From Nocardioides marinus (GTDB taxonomy: Bacteria; Actinomycetota; Actinomycetes; Propionibacteriales; Nocardioidaceae): 64,000 bases of DNA. Position 1 is the stretch's first letter. Every line of letters begins with the position of its first letter. The translations under genes were made by a program, and so were the position numbers. A model generated the notes under the pieces. That model searched no databases and had not been told where the DNA came from. It was given only the letters and a program-made list of their open reading frames with translations. The DNA lies in NCBI RefSeq assembly GCF_013408145.1, contig NZ_JACBZI010000001.1:3114001-3178000 (forward strand), read 5' to 3'. Shown piece by piece: positions 60,525 through 64,000 of the stretch.

Positions 60525-60711
60525 GTGTGCCGTCCCTTCCTTGCAACCTCGTGCGCCCGTCAGAACGTGACGACTTCTAGTGCGACGTCAAAAGGTGTCA
60601 CACGCCTGGAGAGACGTCAATCACCTTCCACAAACTAGTCAGCATTGTGCGTGACAGTATTTAGCGGTACGTTCGAACACGTCATAGACCTGTCCCCAGA
60701 GGAGGAAGACC
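60525..60711. promoter_or_regulatory. Divergent promoter region between the hydrolase and AurF-like genes
   Basis: 187 bases, markedly AT-richer than the genes around it. It contains GACGTCA twice (60583, 60613), the perfect palindrome GTTCGAAC (60671-60678), and TATTTA (60657-60662) after GTGACA, a possible -10. AGAGGAGGAAG is the ribosome site for the plus-strand gene at 60712. Both transcription units probably start here under a shared regulator. Confidence 0.4.
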
Positions 60712-61782
60712 ATGTCAACTCGCGAGTTGGCCAACCACGCCCCCGGCTCTTCGTCACCTGAGAGCGGGCGCGGTCTCACGCCCATGAGCCTCAACGAGGC
60801 ACTCAGTACTGAGGTCACCCAGGAGAACTACGAGGACGTGCTGCGCACGCTGAGCCAGGCGTCGGTGGACCGCCACTTCGATGCCTTCGCGGACATCCCG
60901 TGGGACGACGAGGACTTCCAGGTCAGGCAGGACGACGAGCGATGGGTCCTGCCTGCCGCGGTGGACCCGCTCGGCGGCCACGAGTGGTACCTCAAGCAGC
61001 CGCTGGAGCGGCAGATCGAGATCGGACTCTGGCGCCAGGCGAACATCCTCAAGGTCGGCCTTCAGTTCGAGAACGTGCTCATCCGGTCCATCATGCAGTA
61101 CGTCTTCGCACTGCCCAACGGCTCGGTGGAGTACCGGTACCTGATGCACGAGGCCACCGAAGAGTGCCACCACACGCAGATGTTCCAAGAGGTCGTCAAC
61201 CGCATCGGCGCCGACGTCGACGGCATGCCGTGGATCCTGCGGAAGCTGGCACCGGTCCTGCCGATGCTGGTCACGCGGTATCCGGTGGTCTTCTTCTTGG
61301 GTGTGCTTGCCGGCGAGGAGCCGATCGACCACACGCAGAAGTCGATCTTCAGGGCTGGCGCCGAGCTCCCGCCCGTCCTGTCACGCGTCATGGAGATCCA
61401 TATCGCTGAGGAAGCCCGACACATCTCCTTCGCTCACGAGGCCGTGCGCCTTCGTGCACCCCACCTCAGCCGGAAGGCGCGGCACATCACGGCGGCCCTT
61501 CTGCCGCTCATCATGCGGTTCCTCGGCGACGCCATCCTCGTCCCGCCCAAGGCTTTCCGGGATCGCTTCGACATCCCCGACCACGTGATGAAGGAGCTGT
61601 ACTGGCAGGCGCCGGAGTCCCGGGAGCGACTGCGCGACCTCTTCGCCGACGTGCGGATGCTGGCCGAGGACAGTGGCCTCATGACGCCGGTGTCTCGCCG
61701 GTTGTGGCGCTGGTGCAAGATCGATGGCCGGCCGTCACGTTTCCGCAGCGAGCCTGCGGTCGTCTTCCGCCGAGCGGCGTGA
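60712..61782 (+). CDS. AurF-like diiron oxygenase
   Basis: 356 residues. The helical ferritin-like fold is shown by iron-ligand motifs QFENVLIRSIMQ, LMHEATEECHHTQMFQEVVNR and MEIHIAEEARHISFAHEA (E-x2-H pairs). The sequence fits the family of p-aminobenzoate N-oxygenase AurF and related actinobacterial diiron proteins. It probably oxygenates a lipid or amine substrate using electrons from the next gene product. Four bases separate it from the ferredoxin reductase gene, so the two form one unit. Confidence 0.82.
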   Translation: MSTRELANHAPGSSSPESGRGLTPMSLNEALSTEVTQENYEDVLRTLSQASVDRHFDAFADIPWDDEDFQVRQDDERWVLPAAVDPLGGHEWYLKQPLERQIEIGLWRQANILKVGLQFENVLIRSIMQYVFALPNGSVEYRYLMHEATEECHHTQMFQEVVNRIGADVDGMPWILRKLAPVLPMLVTRYPVVFFLGVLAGEEPIDHTQKSIFRAGAELPPVLSRVMEIHIAEEARHISFAHEAVRLRAPHLSRKARHITAALLPLIMRFLGDAILVPPKAFRDRFDIPDHVMKELYWQAPESRERLRDLFADVRMLAEDSGLMTPVSRRLWRWCKIDGRPSRFRSEPAVVFRRAA

Positions 61783-61786
61783 GCCG

Positions 61787-63376
61787 GTGACCCACGTCAT
61801 CACCCAGGCGTGCTGTGGAGATGCCGCTTGCGTCTTCGCCTGCCCGGTCAACGCCATCCAGCCGAACCCGGATGACGAGCTGTTCGAGTCGGCCGAGATG
61901 CTGTACATCGACCCCAAGACCTGTGTGGACTGCGGCGCGTGCGTCGCGGCGTGCCCGGTCGGAGCGATCACTCGCGACACCAGGCTCCCGGTCGACCAGT
62001 TGCCCTTCGTGGAGATCAACCGCCTCTTCCACGAGGTGCATCCGGCCACCCAGCGGCGAGTCCAAGCCATCGTCCCCACATTGATCCGGCTGAACCCCCC
62101 GAACAAGCCGTTGCGTGTGGCCATCGTGGGCTCTGGCCCCGCAGGTCTCTACGCTGCGGACGAGCTGCTCAAGCAGGACGGGGTGGAGGTCGCCGTCTAC
62201 GACCGTCTGAGCGTCCCCTACGGACTGGTCAGATCGGGGGTGGCGCCGGATCACCAGATGACCAAGGCGGTCGACAAGCTCTTCCGCGACATCGAGGACC
62301 TGCCGGGGTTTCACTACGCCTTGGGCGTGGACGTGGGCACCTCGGTGCACCACGAGGAGTTGGCGGCGCGCTACTCCGCGGTCATCTACGCCACCGGGGC
62401 GTCGCAGGACCGTGTCCTGCAGGTACCCGGTGCCGATCTCCCGGGCGTGAGCAGCGCGACTCGCTTCGTCGCCTGGTACAACGGCCACCCTGACCATGGC
62501 GATGCCCACGTCGATCTGAGCCATCGCCGGGTGGTGATCGTCGGCAACGGCAACGTCGCGATCGATGCGGCGCGCATCCTCACGACCGATCCGGACGCGT
62601 TGGCCCGCACCGACATCGCTGACCATGCCTTGGCCGCCCTTCGCCAGAGCAAGGTCGAAGAGGTCGTGGTGCTGGGGCGCAGAGGGCCGGAGCACGCGGC
62701 GTTCACGCTGCCCGAGTTGGTGGGCCTCATGGCTCGACGCGATCTCGAGGTCGTCGTCGCAGGCGATATCCCGCCTGCCCCGGAGTGGGCCGACGTGCAG
62801 CTTCGCCACAAGCTTGACCTGCTGCGGAGCCTGCCGACCGAACATCAGGCCGCGCCGAGCTCCAGGCGGATCGTGCTTCAGTTCTGGTCCTCGCCGCACC
62901 GGTTCGTCGGCCAAGACCAGGTGGAGGAGGTCGAGATCCGCAGCGCCGGCCCCGGATCACCGCCCGGTGGCACATCCGATCACCTGCCCGCCGGTCTGGT
63001 CCTCTCGTCCATCGGTTACCAGGGCTCGCCGATCGCGAGTCTCCCCTTCGACCCGGACCGAGGCGTCGTGCCGCATGTGCGCGGCCGGGTCGAGGGTCTG
63101 CCAGGGGCCTACGTCGTCGGATGGATCAAGCGCGGACCTCGCGGGTTCATCGGCACCAACAAGACGTGTGCGCGCGAGACGGTCAACAGCGTGCTCGAGG
63201 ATGCGACGTCAGGCGTTCTCGAACCCGTGTCGCCTGCAGGGGACTTGGGTCAGCTGCTCCGCCAGTGGCATCCCGACTCCGTGGATCTTCCGGCATGGCG
63301 TCGCATCGACGACGCAGAGATCGCACACGGCCTGTCAGCAGGGCGGCCGCGTGTGAAGCTGACGAGCGCGATCTGA
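61787..63376 (+). CDS. Ferredoxin-fused NADP reductase (FprB-like)
   Basis: 529 residues from the GTG at 61787. The N-terminal ferredoxin domain (residues 1-70) has CCGDAACVFACPVNAI and TCVDCGACVAACPVGAI, two iron-sulfur cluster motifs. The reductase domain has an FAD site VAIVGSGPAGLYAADEL and an NADPH site VVIVGNGNVAIDAARIL. It is like mycobacterial FprB and adrenodoxin reductases. It should pass electrons from NADPH to the AurF-like oxygenase encoded just upstream. Confidence 0.9.
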   Translation: MTHVITQACCGDAACVFACPVNAIQPNPDDELFESAEMLYIDPKTCVDCGACVAACPVGAITRDTRLPVDQLPFVEINRLFHEVHPATQRRVQAIVPTLIRLNPPNKPLRVAIVGSGPAGLYAADELLKQDGVEVAVYDRLSVPYGLVRSGVAPDHQMTKAVDKLFRDIEDLPGFHYALGVDVGTSVHHEELAARYSAVIYATGASQDRVLQVPGADLPGVSSATRFVAWYNGHPDHGDAHVDLSHRRVVIVGNGNVAIDAARILTTDPDALARTDIADHALAALRQSKVEEVVVLGRRGPEHAAFTLPELVGLMARRDLEVVVAGDIPPAPEWADVQLRHKLDLLRSLPTEHQAAPSSRRIVLQFWSSPHRFVGQDQVEEVEIRSAGPGSPPGGTSDHLPAGLVLSSIGYQGSPIASLPFDPDRGVVPHVRGRVEGLPGAYVVGWIKRGPRGFIGTNKTCARETVNSVLEDATSGVLEPVSPAGDLGQLLRQWHPDSVDLPAWRRIDDAEIAHGLSAGRPRVKLTSAI

Positions 63377-63388
63377 GCGGGATCGCGC

Positions 63389-63425
63389 GGACGACGGGCA
63401 CGCTTCGGCAGCGCGCCCGTCGTCC
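63389..63425 (+). terminator. Hairpin after the reductase gene
   Basis: GGACGACGGGC (63389-63399) pairs perfectly with GCCCGTCGTCC (63415-63425), 12 bases after the stop, in a 143-base convergent gap. Confidence 0.72.
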
Positions 63426-63519
63426 CCGTCCCTGTCGTGGTCAGTCATAGGCGACAGAGCGAGGGGCTTCCCCCGTCCACAGTCGGTGCCACCGACCGGG
63501 ACCCGGAACCCCGGATCTG

Positions 63520-64000
63520 CTAGTTGCGGGCACCGAGATCGGCCCTCAGCAGCCGCTGCACCACATCGTGGGCACCCGACCCCAGCTCCTCGCTGAGCGC
63601 CGAGCTGACCTCCTGGGTCATCGCACCCTGGAAGGCGCTGAGGAAGGCCTGGACGGCCAGCGGCTGCAGCCGCGCGTGGATCCCGGTGATCCGATTCCAG
63701 TCCTCCTCGGGCATGCCAGCCTCGACGAACTGGCTCCAGACGCTGTCGCGGAACAGCTGGACGAAGCATGCCGCGACCTCGCGCGCTGAGTTGACGACGA
63801 CTTCGCCGGCTGCGGCGACCCCCTGAGGCGTCAGGCCCACTTTCACTGCCTCGGCTGCGGCCGTCAGCAGCCCCGGGGCCGTGACCGTGACGTTCCCGTC
63901 GGGATCGAACTCCGCCCCGACCAGGTCCCCGAACTCGGTCAACGACTCCAGCGTGGCGCTGGCTCCGAAGAGGCTCAGGATCTGTTCTGGGGTGTAGGTG
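63520..64000 (-). CDS. C-terminal part of an unidentified regulator-like protein
   Basis: The frame is open to the right edge, so the 5' end is outside the window; about 160 residues are visible. The right-edge part reads TYTPEQILSLFGASATLESLTEFGDLVGAEFDPDGNVTVTAPGLLTAAAEAVKVGLTPQGVAAAGEVVVNS, then a helical end (AFLSAFQGAMTQEVSSALSEELG). The pattern suggests the effector domain of a transcriptional regulator, but no family can be named from the fragment. Its position beside the AurF-like operon makes a regulatory link plausible. Confidence 0.5.
   Translation of the reverse strand, partial: TYTPEQILSLFGASATLESLTEFGDLVGAEFDPDGNVTVTAPGLLTAAAEAVKVGLTPQGVAAAGEVVVNSAREVAACFVQLFRDSVWSQFVEAGMPEEDWNRITGIHARLQPLAVQAFLSAFQGAMTQEVSSALSEELGSGAHDVVQRLLRADLGARN

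Overview
The window comes from the chromosome of a very GC-rich actinobacterium, most likely a Nocardioides or close relative. The pointers are about 73-75 % GC coding sequence, a mycothiol gene (mshA), a SenX3-RegX3 pair, F420-type enzymes, WhiG/RsiG-type regulators and an mce lipid-import operon. No rRNA, tRNA, CRISPR array or transposase gene was recognised.

Layout. 1-5.8 kb: housekeeping genes (UbiA-type prenyltransferase end, lipoprotein, gpmA, phoU, senX3-regX3 with Pho-box-like repeats, an EamA exporter). 5.9-25.7 kb: one large type IV pilus (T4P) regulon: a WhiG/FliA-type sigma factor, major pilin, four minor pilins, pilC-pilT-pilB, a second pilT overlapping an RsiG-like anti-sigma gene, pilM-N-O, a diguanylate cyclase, an unknown membrane protein, prepilin peptidase and an EAL phosphodiesterase. 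25.8-48 kb: mshA with a YbjN-like partner, assorted enzymes, a heliorhodopsin, typA, manA, a PAS histidine kinase, a 1219-residue secreted protein, acetoacetyl-CoA synthetase, an MFS transporter and an F420-type oxidoreductase. 48-64 kb: a stretch of visibly lower GC with a Fic AMP-transferase, a tightly overlapping operon (two yrbE permeases, mceA-F, two Mce-associated proteins), an alpha/beta hydrolase, an AurF-like diiron oxygenase with a ferredoxin-reductase partner, and the end of an unidentified gene.

Main discovery. Six T4P transcription units are each preceded by CTCAAG, exactly 15 bases, then (G/C/T)CCGA. This is the architecture of a sigma-28/WhiG promoter. The same locus encodes a WhiG-family sigma factor and a small protein with two E(X)3[S/T](X)2R(X)3[H/F](X)3D motifs, the signature (with Q replaced) of RsiG, the c-di-GMP-dependent anti-sigma factor of Streptomyces WhiG. 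A diguanylate cyclase with a dead EAL domain and an EAL phosphodiesterase with a dead GGDEF domain lie in the same region. The anti-sigma gene and the cyclase gene both sit behind sigma-type promoters, so the locus reads as a self-contained c-di-GMP/RsiG/WhiG negative-feedback switch for pilus synthesis.

Other structure. Five copies of a roughly 65-bp palindromic element and two loci of a second hairpin family occupy most convergent gene junctions. A third dispersed repeat forms a 45-bp inverted pair upstream of pilB and also encodes part of the N-terminus of the MFS transporter. A 40-base exact duplicate of the 3' end of that transporter gene lies at 49.46 kb, next to the start of the lower-GC segment.
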